Notes: generated by a model from the sequence alone, not told the origin. A DNA stretch of 16,794 bases from Pseudomonadota bacterium (GCA_016702545.1 JADJDT010000039.1:1-16794); one strand, 5' to 3'; shown: positions 6,470 to 15,293, numbered from the stretch's first letter. Numbers and translations are program-made.

Positions 6470-7048
6470 TCAGAAGTACTGCCAGAAGAACCCGCTCTGG
6501 TAGGTCAGGGTCGTGCCGTGCCCGGTGAAGAGCGGCGTGAACTGCGCGAAGAGGCCGAAGGCGTGGTGCCAGAGGTTCACCGCGGAGTAGCCCACCCCGA
6601 GTGAGAGACCCATGCCGCTCTGGTCGTCGGTCTCTCCGCCCCGCGGGGCGACGCCCGTCGTGGCCACACCGACGCCGCCCTCGAGGTAGACGCGGTCGTG
6701 CATCCACCACTGCAGCGCGGCGCCGAGCAGTACCGACATGCCCTCGTCGTAGTCGGCGGTGGTGATGCCCCAGTCGAAGGTCGCCAGGCGCCCTAGCAGG
6801 GCGATGCGCGGCGTGAGGAAGCCGCCGAGACCGAGATTGAAGCCGAGCCCCGCCTCCGTCTCGTCGCTGCCTTGTCCCCGCGCGAGGAGCGTGGAGCCGC
6901 CCCCCGAGAGCTCGAGCTGCAGCGTGAAGCCCTTGCGCTCCGGGCCGCGAGGCGGCGCGTCGGCCCGGGCCTGCGCCCCGCGCGTCACCACGCCGAGGAG
7001 CAGCACGCCGACCACCACCACCCAGCGCGAACGCCTCCATCCCGACAT
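6470..7048 (-). CDS. secreted beta-barrel-like outer-membrane protein
   Basis: The 192-residue product starts at an ATG preceded by a strong GGAGGGGG five bases upstream. The N-terminus is a classical signal peptide: SGWRRSRWVVVVGVLLLGVV and then GAQARADA, with probable cleavage near residues 27-29. The mature part is Gly/aromatic-rich with alternating strands (GFTLQLELSGGGSTLLARGQ is typical in style, as are GLGFNLGLGGFLTPRIALLG and MGLSLGVGYSAVNLWHHAFG). It ends in QYF, a terminal aromatic residue as expected for an outer-membrane beta-barrel assembly signal. No enzyme motif is visible. It is divergent from the lipoprotein-RHS pair, separated by about 510 bp. The small size suggests an 8-strand barrel; specific function unknown. 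Confidence 0.7.
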   Translation of the reverse strand: MSGWRRSRWVVVVGVLLLGVVTRGAQARADAPPRGPERKGFTLQLELSGGGSTLLARGQGSDETEAGLGFNLGLGGFLTPRIALLGRLATFDWGITTADYDEGMSVLLGAALQWWMHDRVYLEGGVGVATTGVAPRGGETDDQSGMGLSLGVGYSAVNLWHHAFGLFAQFTPLFTGHGTTLTYQSGFFWQYF

Positions 7049-7561
7049 CGGTTCCCCCTCCTCGCCGATCCACGCCGCGCACGCCGCATGCCGCCGCGAT
7101 TGGCGCCGGACGGTAGCAAGCCGCCCGCGGCGCTGGCAACTGCGGATCGAAAGCTCAGGAGCTTGCCCGCGGACTGTGAGCCGAGCGGAAGCACGCGGCC
7201 AGTGTCCGAGCGGTTTCGGGCGATCGGTGCGTCCACCTCGCCGCGGCCGGGGTCGATGCTCGGTGCTGGGCGGAACCTCGCCCCAGGGACGCCGCTCAGG
7301 CGGCGCCCTACACGAAAATACCAAGAAAGCACCACGAGAATGCCAAGCAGTCGCTCGGGGCGCGGAGTAACCCGATGACCGCGACGCGGTCGAAGACCCC
7401 GCTGCTGGCGCAGCGGTGGCGGGCCATGGCGCCAATCACGAAGGATCTGGAGCGCTTTGATGAGCACGATCGGGGAGGTGGTCAGGTGGCGCTACCGCTG
7501 GGCCGAAGGTGCGCGCTGGAGTGACGGGGCCCATCGTGCGCGCTTCGCCATCGAAGGGGGA
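7049..7561. other. divergent intergenic region
   Basis: This 513-bp region separates the minus-strand barrel gene from the plus-strand lipoprotein gene, so both promoters are expected here; I could not identify convincing -35/-10 elements. It contains one palindrome-arm repeat (7303-7347) and, just before it, a small hairpin, GCCGC-TCAG-GCGGC at 7291-7304. Open frames extend across it on both strands but lack recognisable protein sequence. Confidence 0.45.
7303..7347 (+). repeat. dispersed CCAAGAAA-core repeat, single arm
   Basis: This is a 45-bp sequence aligning with 275-320 and 6002-6046 on the same strand and with 202-244 on the other. Shared features are CACGAAA, TACCAAGAAA and terminal TGCCAAG at the same spacing. 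It lies in the divergent region upstream of the lipoprotein-RHS pair, away from the 420-bp repeat. Confidence 0.6.
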
Positions 7562-8482
7562 ATGCCCCGCCCCTGGATCGCGCTGCTGATGCTCGTCGTT
7601 GCGAGCTGTGACCTTCGGGGGCTGCGGGTCGACGACAGCGCCGATCTCCAGCCGAGCGCGATCGTGGCGCGAGTCGGCGCTGTTGAAATAACGGCGGCGA
7701 GCTTGTCCATGGCGGCCGCCAGCCTGCCAGAGCGCGATCGTCGCGCGCTCGGAAACGATCTCGACGCCAAACGTCGCCTGCTGGAACCGTTGATTCGAGA
7801 GGCGGCGCTCTTCGAGGCGGCGGTGCGCGGTGGCATCGACCGCCAGCCGGATGTGGCCCGACGCCTTCGCCAGCTCGTGGTGGAGGCGTGGACGGCCGAA
7901 CAGCGAGCCCTGCTCCGCACCGAGCAGGACCTCCCGGAGCGTGAGCTACGCGCGGCCTTCGAGCGTGAGCAGGCCGACCCTCGGCGCAGTCCACTCGTGC
8001 AGGTTCGCGTGATCTGGTTGCCGACGCGTGAGCGAGCCGAGGCCGTGCGTGCCGCTCTCCTGTCTCAGCCCGGCGACCTGCAGCGCGTGGCAGAGCTGGC
8101 CCGCAGCGAGAGTTTGGACGAGGCCTCGCGCGATCGAGGTGGTGATCTCGGCTTCGTCGGTCGCGCCACCGTTGGGGTGCCGGAAGCCGTGGTGAGTGCC
8201 GCCCTGCGCATCCCAAACGATTGGGGGGTGGCCGAGCCGGTCCCCGATCGCCAGCGCTGGGCCGTCGTGCTGAGGACGGCCGGCATTCCCGTTGTCGAGC
8301 GGTCCTTTGAACAGGCGCGCGCGGCTTTGCAGGCGGAGCTCGGGCAGCAGCGGCGCGAGCAGGCGCTCACCGAGCGTATCGAGCAGGTGCGGGTCGCTGC
8401 TCAGGTCGTGTGGGACGACCAGGTTCTGGCCCAGCTGCGCACTTCGGCGCCAAGCCGAACTAGCGTTCCAACGATTCCATGA
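7562..8482 (+). CDS. PpiC/SurA-like peptidyl-prolyl isomerase lipoprotein
   Basis: The 306-residue protein begins MPRPWIALLMLVVASC, a lipoprotein signal with the lipobox cysteine at 16. The ATG at 7562 is preceded by AAGGGGGA; a frame open from 7457 would bury the signal, so the shorter form is preferred. Residues of about 65-125 are helical and SurA-N-like (KRRLLEPLIREAALFEAAV). A parvulin-like domain follows at about 145-245: VQVRVIWLPTRERAEAV, DLQRVAELARSES, RDRGGDLGFVGRATVGVPEA. A charged helical C-terminus completes it. Such proteins catalyse prolyl isomerisation or act as periplasmic chaperones. Residue +2 after the cysteine is Asp, which in E. coli favours inner-membrane retention; whether that applies here is unknown. 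The RHS gene starts 37 bp downstream, so co-transcription and a role in folding or exporting that protein are plausible inferences. Confidence 0.82.
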   Translation: MPRPWIALLMLVVASCDLRGLRVDDSADLQPSAIVARVGAVEITAASLSMAAASLPERDRRALGNDLDAKRRLLEPLIREAALFEAAVRGGIDRQPDVARRLRQLVVEAWTAEQRALLRTEQDLPERELRAAFEREQADPRRSPLVQVRVIWLPTRERAEAVRAALLSQPGDLQRVAELARSESLDEASRDRGGDLGFVGRATVGVPEAVVSAALRIPNDWGVAEPVPDRQRWAVVLRTAGIPVVERSFEQARAALQAELGQQRREQALTERIEQVRVAAQVVWDDQVLAQLRTSAPSRTSVPTIP

Positions 8483-8519
8483 CGGGTGCAGCGGGGCGCG
8501 CGAGCGCGGGAGGGGAGTG

Positions 8520-11500
8520 ATGTCGAGGGCAGCGTGGTTGGCGCCGCATAAGAGCGGTCTCGTTGCGGCGGTGGTGTTGTGCTTGGTGGCGACGGGTGCG
8601 CCGGCGCAGTCATGGGATCCGGAAGGTGTCTATGTTCGTGCGCCGCTGGGGCCGCGCAAGCCGGATGCTGCCTCGCGCCCGATCTCGCTCTCCGCCGAAA
8701 ACGGCGGGTCGTTGTTCAACGGCACGTACCGCTACGGCATCGCCCTTGATGTGCCTCCCGCGCGCAATGACCTCAAACCGTCGCTGGCGCTGAGTTACGA
8801 CAGCGACCGGGGCGACGGGCCCCTCGGCGAGGGCTGGGCGATCGCGCTCGACGAGATCCGACGCTCGTCACGACGCGGCGTGCCCCGCTACATCGGGCCG
8901 GGGCTTGGGCTGGCCGACCAGGACGAGCTCACGTTCCGACTCGGCGACCACGGCGGCGAGCTAGTCCTTCTCAGCAGCACGAGCGCGGGACTGCTCTTCC
9001 GGCCGCGACGTGAGGGGAGCTTCGCGAAGTTCTACTACCGTGCCGCCACCGACGACTGGATGGTTCAGCAGCCTGACGGTCGCACAGTGTACCTCGGCGG
9101 TGCGAACGCGCGGGACGCCGAGGCATGCACGGGCCCAACGCATACCTGGCACGTTCGGCGCGTCGTCGATCCGGATGGCAACGCGATCGACTACGGCTAT
9201 GTCTGCGCGGGCGGCATCGCGCGGCCGGAGCGGATTGAGTACGACAAGCACCTCGTCGCGGGGGGGCCGCCCTATCGACCTCGCGTCGTATTCACCTGGA
9301 ACGGAAACGGGAACGCCTCGCAGGTCGACTACCGGCGCGGCTACCGTGTCGAGCCCGATCTCTTCAACCTCGTCGAGATTTATGTCGGCGGCTTCGGCGA
9401 GGACGGCACGTCCTATGAGCGCAAGCATGCCCTCTCCTGGGGCCGCGATCCGAGCCGCCCCGCGGCAACGGTGCTGCAGGTCTTTCGGCCGCATGCCCTG
9501 CCGCTGACGGCCTTCAGCTACGGGCCGTCGCCGAGCCGCTTTGCGGCGAGCGCGGAGACGCTGCCGGATCCGGAGCCGGCGCGATCCTCGCCGGAGCAGG
9601 CGACCTTGCAGCGCCAGGGGACCTGCCCCTACAAGCTGTCGAGCCCGATTGACTTCGTGACGTCGACGCTGGTGGACGTCGACGGTGATGGCGACTTGGA
9701 CCAGCTCTATGTGCGCTCGGCGCAGACGACCGATGGCGACACCACGCGCAGCCGAGACTGGTGCTATCGGCCGCCGGTGGCCGGCGATGGCTGGTTCGTG
9801 CGGCGTCGCAGCGGCGCCTACTGGGGCGTCGAGGAGCGAGTCAGTCTGCCTGCCGCCTGTGCGTTCTACGACAGCGGGGTGGCACGCTGTCGCGATGACG
9901 CGCTCTCGTGGTCTCGCGGGACGAAGACCTCCAGTACCGCCACGCTCGTCGAGTACACGCACGAAACCTATCAGGACGTGATCGACGTCGACGGCGACGG
10001 CCGAGTGGACCTCGTGCTAGCCGTGGCGGAGGCGGGGCAGTCGAAGGTTTACGTCTGTCCGTGGTCCGGTGCCGGCTTCGGCGCGTGCGAGCCCTGGCTG
10101 ACGCTGCCGGCCAGCGCGCACGCCTGCCTGCGGCGCTCGGTGACGCGGACGCACCTGGACAAGCGCGTGCAGAGCTGGACGCGGACCGACCTGGTGGACC
10201 TCGATGGTGATCGGGTCGCCGAATACCTGACGGCAGACGACTCGCCGAATCGCTCTGACGTACGTGTGCACCGGCTCTCGCGGGCGACGGGTGCGGCACC
10301 CGTCGCGTCGACAATGATCCAGCTCCCCGAGTGCTCTGGCGTGCATTGGCCGATCGACACGACTTGCCTGCGCAGCAGCGTGGGCGCGATGGGCGGACGA
10401 GGTGGCATGTGCTCGACGCGCTCGTTGCGCGACCTCAACGGCGATGGTCTCGCCGATCTGATCGACGCTCGGGTCAGGGCCGTGTCGTACGGGCTGCCCT
10501 ACCGCAATGGATGGCACACCTGGGAGACACAGTGCGTGGCGGACGGCGAGCCGGCGGTGCAGGTGCGCTATGGCCGGGGCGCCGCGGGCTTCAGCGCCGG
10601 TGGCCTGCTCTACCTCTCCGGCACGGGACCGCTCGAGGTGACGCACAAAATCCAGGGCGAGGTAGACACCTCGCGCATCGTGCTGGAGGGGCAGTCGAGC
10701 CTCTCGGCGCTGATCGACCTGAACGCCGACGGACTGCCGGACCTCGTGCGGCCGGCCTGCACAGGCGAGCCGGGGCTCCCCTGGGCCGAGCTCGAGCGCC
10801 GGGTGCTCGACTGGCGCTGCGATCCGGCCTTGCGCGGCCGGCTGCGCGTCCGGCTCAACACGGGCCGCGGCTTTGGGGCCGAGGGCTACTGGGAGCTGCC
10901 GGTCGGCAGCTGGGCGAGCAACGCCGACTACCTGCGGCAAAACCAGCTCATGGGGGTGACCCTGGTCGGCGGGGAGGGCGAGCCGAGCTACAAGGAAGGG
11001 GGGCTGACCTACGTCAACACGCTGCGCTCCGGCATGTTCGACCTCGACGGCGACGGCCAGCTCGAGTTCGTGGCGGCGGATAGCCCGCTCGACTGGCGCG
11101 CCCGGCCCGCAAGCTCGTGGAACGTGGTGCATGTCGTTCGCGCGACGCCGGTCGATGCCAATCTCGCGCCCTGGGGGCCTGGGGGCAAGCTTGAGGTGGT
11201 GAAGGCAGACAATGGGCTGACCACGCGCATCGCCTACGAGCGCCCCACGACCGGGAGCGTGCTCCCCTTCGCCAAGTGGGCACCGGTGTCGATTGAGCAG
11301 GACGACGCCACGACGCTGATGCGTCGGCGCCAGACCCTGAGTTACGCAGGCGGCTACTACGATCTCGCCGAACGCGAGCTGGCCGGCTTCAGCGTGGTCC
11401 AATCGAGCGAGTCCGGGCGCTCGACGACGCACGCCTTCGCCCAAGATGCGATCCAGCGCGGCGCCGAGTTCCTCACGGATGTGGCTGACGAGCGCGGCGT

Positions 11501-14027
11501 GCTGCGACGCGCCAGCGTAGCCTTCGAGGCGTTCTACTTCGACGACTTTCGCCGGTCATGGAGCAGACCGCGTTGGCGCCAAGAGAACACCTACGGCGGC
11601 GGCCCGGCGCTGATGCGACGCGAGGACTACACCTACGTTGGACAGGCCGCCAACTGCCAGCCGGGTGCGGGATGTCAGCCCCCGGCCTCATCGTCGATCG
11701 CATCCTTAGGATTGCTGGAGAACGCGACACACTCCAGTACGCGTCGCGACCGCACCGAGTACCGCGTGTTGCACGACGACAGCTCGGGTCGCTACCTGGT
11801 GCGGCGGGCGCGTCAGCTTCGCATCGATGTCGCCACCGGGGCCACGCTGGCGGACCAGCAATGGAGCTATGATGCCGAGTGCTCGTTGGGCCTTCCGGGC
11901 ACCATGTCGCTCGGACGCGTCTGCAAGCACGTCGTGCAACGCGGGATCGGTGAACTCCCGGCGGTAACGGCCTTCCGCTACGATGCGGTCGGTCGCCTCG
12001 AGCGCAAAGAGCTGCCCGACGCCGAGAGTGAGACGCTCACCTACCACGGGCTGACGCCCTATCTCAGCACGCGCACCAACGCGCTGGGGCACGTGCAGCA
12101 CCTGCGCTCGTATCACGGACTCACGGGCCAGCCGGGCGCCGTTTGCGGGCCGCGCTATGCGACCAACGCCAGCACGGACTACTGCACACTGACGACCTAC
12201 GACAGCTACGGCCGACCGTTGCGGAAGCACTACCGCGCGCTCGGCCTGCAGCGACTGCTCGCCGAGTACGCCTACCAGGACGGTTTTGCCCCATCGACGC
12301 CCCCGTGGGCGCGCGTGACCGAGCATCCCGACTACTGGGGCCAATTCGGGGGCCGCGCGCCGGCCAGACCGCGCACGACCTACTTCGACGCCTACGGGCG
12401 CGTGATGCAGCAGGTCCGCCAGACAGCGGCCGGCTTCAGTAAAGACCTCTTTACCTACGACGCGCTGGGTCGTCTGGCGGCAGCCTGGCGGCCCTGGTCC
12501 GGGACGAGCGCGACCATCTTCGAGCCGCCGCCGGGGATGCGCGCGCCAAGCTATTCGTACACGCACGACGCGCTGGATCGGCTCGTCAGCGTCCGTCACC
12601 CCGACGGCGCCGTCGACCGCACGAGCTACGAGGGCGCCTGGGTCAAGCAGGAGGACGCCGCTGGGCATCTCGTATGGAAGCTGCGCAACGCCCACGGCGA
12701 GGTCATCGAGCGCCACCGTTACAGCGGTGGCCGCTGGTTCCCGCCTGAGCGCTTCTTCTACGACGCGGCCGGACGGCTGATCGAGGCAGCGGACGCCGAG
12801 GGGGGTCGCTATCGCTATGCGTACCTCTGGGACGGGTCGCTGGCGCGCGCGCAGCTTCCCTCCGGGACGTGGGAGCACAGCACCACGCTGGGCGGCAAGC
12901 GCCAGCTGACCCGGGCACCGGACGGCGGATCGGTGCTGACGCTCTACGACTGGGCCGGTCGGGTGGAACGCAGGATGACCTGGGACCAGACGCCCGGTGC
13001 GGCGAGCGGCTCGCGCTGCTTGGTTCCCCAGCCCCAGACGACCTTGCTGACTTATGGGGGTACCAGCAGGCCGCGCGATCTGGGCCTGCTGGTGAGCGAG
13101 GACGGTGGGTCCTATCGGCGCGCCTGGAGCTACGACGAGCTGGGGGGCGTGGCCACCGAGAGCCTGACCGACGCGGCGAGCGGGCAGACGCTGTCGATCA
13201 ACACGAGTCGCACCTCGCTGGGCGAGCCCGAGACCGTGCGGCTCTCGAACGGCACGACGCTGGTGCGCAGCTACGATGCGGCCGGGCAACTCGTCGGCCT
13301 GCGCAGCGGAGACGGCCAGCTCGATGCGCTGCTCGCGTACGATACGGCTGGGCGCGCGCAGGGGATCAGTGCTCAGGTTGGCGGTGCGGGCGGGGTGGCT
13401 CTGGGGCGGGTCTACGAGCACGACGACCGCGGGCTGCTGCGGCGCCAAGTGACGAGGGCAGGTAGCCTCGGCACGGTCTCGGACGTGAGCTACGCCTACG
13501 CTCCGGACGGCAATCCGACCGCGCGCGTTGATGCGGTGCGTGGCGACCAGAGCACCTGGAGCTACGACGGAGCGGATCGCCTGGACCGCCGCGTCGACCG
13601 CCACGGCGGCAGCGGCGATACGCGCTGGCACCTGTATGCCTACAACGACAACGGCGCGCTGCTGAAGGCCATCGGCGACGGGACGACCACGACCTACGTC
13701 TACCGTGATTCGACCGAGTCGGTGCTGGCCGGGATGATGCACAGCCGGTCCACCGGAGCCATCGCGACCAGCTACACCAGCTCATCGACGGGCAGCCGCT
13801 GCAGCGCCGGGGGACGGATGCGTTCGGGCAGCCGCTGGCCTATCGCTACGCCTGGTACGCTGACGGGCGCCTCGCCGAGGTGGTGCGCGGTGGCGCGGCG
13901 CCGTCGACGCTGCGCTTCGACTACGACGCTCGCGGGGCGCTGTGGCGCACCAGCGACAGCGAGCGCGGCACCACGCTGCAGCTCGGCGATGGCTTCGAGG
14001 CCCGCGTCGGCGGTGGCTACCGCGTGA
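8520..14027 (+). CDS. SpvB-VCBS-RHS repeat protein, main part before a frameshift
   Basis: This giant secreted protein resembles the TcB/TcC cocoon of Tc toxins and polymorphic RHS toxins, which enclose a C-terminal effector in a YD-repeat shell. The ATG at 8520 follows GGAGGGG. A signal peptide ends near Ala29 (GAPAQS). An SpvB-type domain follows (SLSAENGGSLFNGTYRYGIA; DLKPSLALSYDSDRGDGPLG). Six Ca-binding-loop-like VCBS/FG-GAP units start at about residues 385, 489, 560, 638, 733 and 841 (DVDGDGDLD, DLNGDGLADL, DLDGDGQLEF). About a dozen RHS/YD units run from about 1150 to 1710 (RYDAVGRLERK, TYDALGRLAA, YDAAGRLIEA). From about 13776 the frame becomes Ser/Arg-rich nonsense to a stop at 14027, while the proper continuation lies in another frame. 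I read this as a one-base loss in a C run. It is probably in an operon with the upstream lipoprotein. Confidence 0.88.
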   Translation: MSRAAWLAPHKSGLVAAVVLCLVATGAPAQSWDPEGVYVRAPLGPRKPDAASRPISLSAENGGSLFNGTYRYGIALDVPPARNDLKPSLALSYDSDRGDGPLGEGWAIALDEIRRSSRRGVPRYIGPGLGLADQDELTFRLGDHGGELVLLSSTSAGLLFRPRREGSFAKFYYRAATDDWMVQQPDGRTVYLGGANARDAEACTGPTHTWHVRRVVDPDGNAIDYGYVCAGGIARPERIEYDKHLVAGGPPYRPRVVFTWNGNGNASQVDYRRGYRVEPDLFNLVEIYVGGFGEDGTSYERKHALSWGRDPSRPAATVLQVFRPHALPLTAFSYGPSPSRFAASAETLPDPEPARSSPEQATLQRQGTCPYKLSSPIDFVTSTLVDVDGDGDLDQLYVRSAQTTDGDTTRSRDWCYRPPVAGDGWFVRRRSGAYWGVEERVSLPAACAFYDSGVARCRDDALSWSRGTKTSSTATLVEYTHETYQDVIDVDGDGRVDLVLAVAEAGQSKVYVCPWSGAGFGACEPWLTLPASAHACLRRSVTRTHLDKRVQSWTRTDLVDLDGDRVAEYLTADDSPNRSDVRVHRLSRATGAAPVASTMIQLPECSGVHWPIDTTCLRSSVGAMGGRGGMCSTRSLRDLNGDGLADLIDARVRAVSYGLPYRNGWHTWETQCVADGEPAVQVRYGRGAAGFSAGGLLYLSGTGPLEVTHKIQGEVDTSRIVLEGQSSLSALIDLNADGLPDLVRPACTGEPGLPWAELERRVLDWRCDPALRGRLRVRLNTGRGFGAEGYWELPVGSWASNADYLRQNQLMGVTLVGGEGEPSYKEGGLTYVNTLRSGMFDLDGDGQLEFVAADSPLDWRARPASSWNVVHVVRATPVDANLAPWGPGGKLEVVKADNGLTTRIAYERPTTGSVLPFAKWAPVSIEQDDATTLMRRRQTLSYAGGYYDLAERELAGFSVVQSSESGRSTTHAFAQDAIQRGAEFLTDVADERGVLRRASVAFEAFYFDDFRRSWSRPRWRQENTYGGGPALMRREDYTYVGQAANCQPGAGCQPPASSSIASLGLLENATHSSTRRDRTEYRVLHDDSSGRYLVRRARQLRIDVATGATLADQQWSYDAECSLGLPGTMSLGRVCKHVVQRGIGELPAVTAFRYDAVGRLERKELPDAESETLTYHGLTPYLSTRTNALGHVQHLRSYHGLTGQPGAVCGPRYATNASTDYCTLTTYDSYGRPLRKHYRALGLQRLLAEYAYQDGFAPSTPPWARVTEHPDYWGQFGGRAPARPRTTYFDAYGRVMQQVRQTAAGFSKDLFTYDALGRLAAAWRPWSGTSATIFEPPPGMRAPSYSYTHDALDRLVSVRHPDGAVDRTSYEGAWVKQEDAAGHLVWKLRNAHGEVIERHRYSGGRWFPPERFFYDAAGRLIEAADAEGGRYRYAYLWDGSLARAQLPSGTWEHSTTLGGKRQLTRAPDGGSVLTLYDWAGRVERRMTWDQTPGAASGSRCLVPQPQTTLLTYGGTSRPRDLGLLVSEDGGSYRRAWSYDELGGVATESLTDAASGQTLSINTSRTSLGEPETVRLSNGTTLVRSYDAAGQLVGLRSGDGQLDALLAYDTAGRAQGISAQVGGAGGVALGRVYEHDDRGLLRRQVTRAGSLGTVSDVSYAYAPDGNPTARVDAVRGDQSTWSYDGADRLDRRVDRHGGSGDTRWHLYAYNDNGALLKAIGDGTTTTYVYRDSTESVLAGMMHSRSTGAIATSYTSSSTGSRCSAGGRMRSGSRWPIATPGTLTGASPRWCAVARRRRRCASTTTLAGRCGAPATASAAPRCSSAMASRPASAVATA

Positions 14028-14503
14028 GCGTGGCGCTCCCGGGGATGCGCTGCGTGCTGCCTGGTGGCTTCCAGGCGGTGACGTGCTCGTTTAGCGACAC
14101 CAACGGCGTGAGCCTGACCTACAACGCGGCCGGCGCGCTGGTCGACGAACGCGGCTACGAGCCCTACGGGCGCGAGAACCGCGCCGCCGGCCCGGGCCCC
14201 GTGCCGCCCTGGGGCTACGAGGACAAGCGCCGCCACGACCACGGCCGCCTGCTCGACTTCGGCGCACGCCCTTACGACCCGCTGGCGCGGCAGTTCCTGT
14301 CAGTCGACCCGCTGCGGCTCGAGGGTGCCGGCGATGTGCTGGCGAGCGGAAACACCCTGCAGCCCTTCGTCTACGCCGCGGCGAATCCGATCGCCAACTG
14401 GGATCCGGACGGGCGCCAAAGCTTCAAGCGCTGGTGGAGTCAGCACAAGTTCTGGTTAGTTCCGGTCACGGCCGTAGTGACAGCACTGGTCGTCGCGGCG
14501 TAA
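13778..14503 (+). pseudogene. 3' continuation of the RHS gene, core end and truncated tip
   Basis: This frame continues the RHS protein after the apparent deletion, starting QLIDGQPLQRRGTDAFGQPL and running through RFDYDARGALWRTSD and LTYNAAGALVDERGYEPYGR. It carries the end of the RHS core: LLDFGARPYDPLARQFLSVD followed by NPIANWDPDGR, matching the FGAR/RYYDP...G.F...DP...NP...DP.G pattern that precedes the variable C-terminal toxin. Only about 27 residues follow (FKRWWSQHKFWLVPV, then a hydrophobic TAVVTALVVAA). The TAA stop lies inside the GTAA end of the IS66 element, so the effector tip has been cut off. A GTG at about 13880 could initiate an independent small product, but continuity with the upstream gene is the better reading. 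Confidence 0.8.
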
Positions 14504-14558
14504 CTGTCCGAGGGTCGACGCGTAGCGAGCGGGGGCGGGACCGTGCAGAGTGGCGGGC

Positions 14559-14870
14559 ATGCGACGACCACGATCATTCTGGAAGGCGCGGGTGGCGGAG
14601 CTGGCGCGAGGGCGGCGCATCGAGCGGGTGGCGGAGCAGCACGGCGTTCGGGTCGAGCGGCTGAGGTGGTGGCGTTGGCGCCTGGCCACCGAGGCGCAGG
14701 CGGCGGTTCCTCGGCTCGTCGAGGTCGTGACCGCACGAGCCGCCCAAGCCGACCCGGCCGATGCGGGGCCGCTCCGTCTGCTCGTCGAGGCGGCGGTCCT
14801 GGAGCTGCCCCCCGGCACGCCCCCGGAGTTCGTCGGCCGCCTGCTGCGGTCGCTGCGCGCGCCATGCTGA
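14559..14870 (+). CDS. tnpA: IS66-family TnpA accessory protein
   Basis: The 103-residue product is the small HTH protein encoded first in IS66 elements, required with TnpB for transposition in studied members. It begins MRRPRSFWKARVAELARG and continues RIERVAEQHGVRVERLRWWR, a helix-turn-helix typical of the family's OrfA. The C-terminus has the usual strand-rich LLVEAAVLELPPGTPPEFVG with VGRLLRSLRAP. I chose ATG 14559; a GTG at 14550 would add three residues and neither has a strong ribosome binding site. Its last seven bases overlap tnpB, consistent with translational coupling. Confidence 0.83.
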   Translation: MRRPRSFWKARVAELARGRRIERVAEQHGVRVERLRWWRWRLATEAQAAVPRLVEVVTARAAQADPADAGPLRLLVEAAVLELPPGTPPEFVGRLLRSLRAPC

Positions 14871-15220
14871 CGCTCGCCGGCCATGCCCGCGTGTACCTGG
14901 CGACGGGCGCCGTCGACCTGCGGCGCGGTCACGACGGCCTGTGCGCCCTGGTGCGAGGCACGCTCGCTCTCGACCCCTACGCCGGCCATCTCTTCGTCTT
15001 CGTCGGGCGCCGCGGCGATCGGATCAAGGTCCTCTTCTGGGATCACGGCGGCTTCGTCGTCTACTACAAGCGCCTCGCCCAGGGGCGCTTCCGGCTGCCG
15101 ATAATCCCCGCCGCAGCCGACCGGGTCGTGCTCGACGGCACCGAGCTGGCGATGCTGCTGGGCGGCTTCGACCTGAGGCGCACGCGCCGGGTCCCCGCCT
15201 GGCGGCCGGCCGCGGCCTAA
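14864..15220 (+). CDS. tnpB: IS66-family TnpB accessory protein
   Basis: This 118-residue protein is a full-length IS66 Orf2/TnpB. Family hallmarks are VYLATGAVDLRRGHDGLCAL near the start, LFVFVGRRGDRIKVLFWDHG in the middle and FVVYYKRLAQGRFRLP after it. The C-terminus contains the expected LAMLLGGFDLRR block. It is unrelated to the RNA-guided TnpB nucleases of IS200/IS605 despite the shared name. Its biochemical role is not established. The ATG overlaps the tnpA stop by seven bases, and tnpC follows after 73 bp. Confidence 0.92.
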   Translation: MLTLAGHARVYLATGAVDLRRGHDGLCALVRGTLALDPYAGHLFVFVGRRGDRIKVLFWDHGGFVVYYKRLAQGRFRLPIIPAAADRVVLDGTELAMLLGGFDLRRTRRVPAWRPAAA

Positions 15221-15293
15221 GAAGATCGATCGGTTGCACGACGGATGAAGATTCGGATGGACCCGGCGATCCGGATGTGATCCATAGCGGGCG

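Noticed and set aside
10017..11444. Minus-strand open frame of 475 codons opposite the VCBS region
   Set aside because: Same reasoning as the other shadow frames; the plus strand encodes DxDGDG repeats with G/C-biased third positions.
11706..13742. Minus-strand open frame of 678 codons opposite the RHS gene
   Set aside because: It is a high-G+C shadow of the plus-strand gene: no ribosome binding site, Arg/Ala/Val-rich composition and no recognisable domain, while the plus frame shows clear YD repeats.
14466..14482. Small palindrome GTCAC...GTGAC near the IS66 junction as an attachment site
   Set aside because: It lies inside the RHS coding frame, is only 5 bp per arm, and the IS66 GTAA end at 14500 already explains the junction.
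14864..15220. RNA-guided TnpB nuclease, suggested by the gene name tnpB
   Set aside because: The sequence is the 118-residue IS66 accessory protein; it has no RuvC or zinc-finger core and is far too short.
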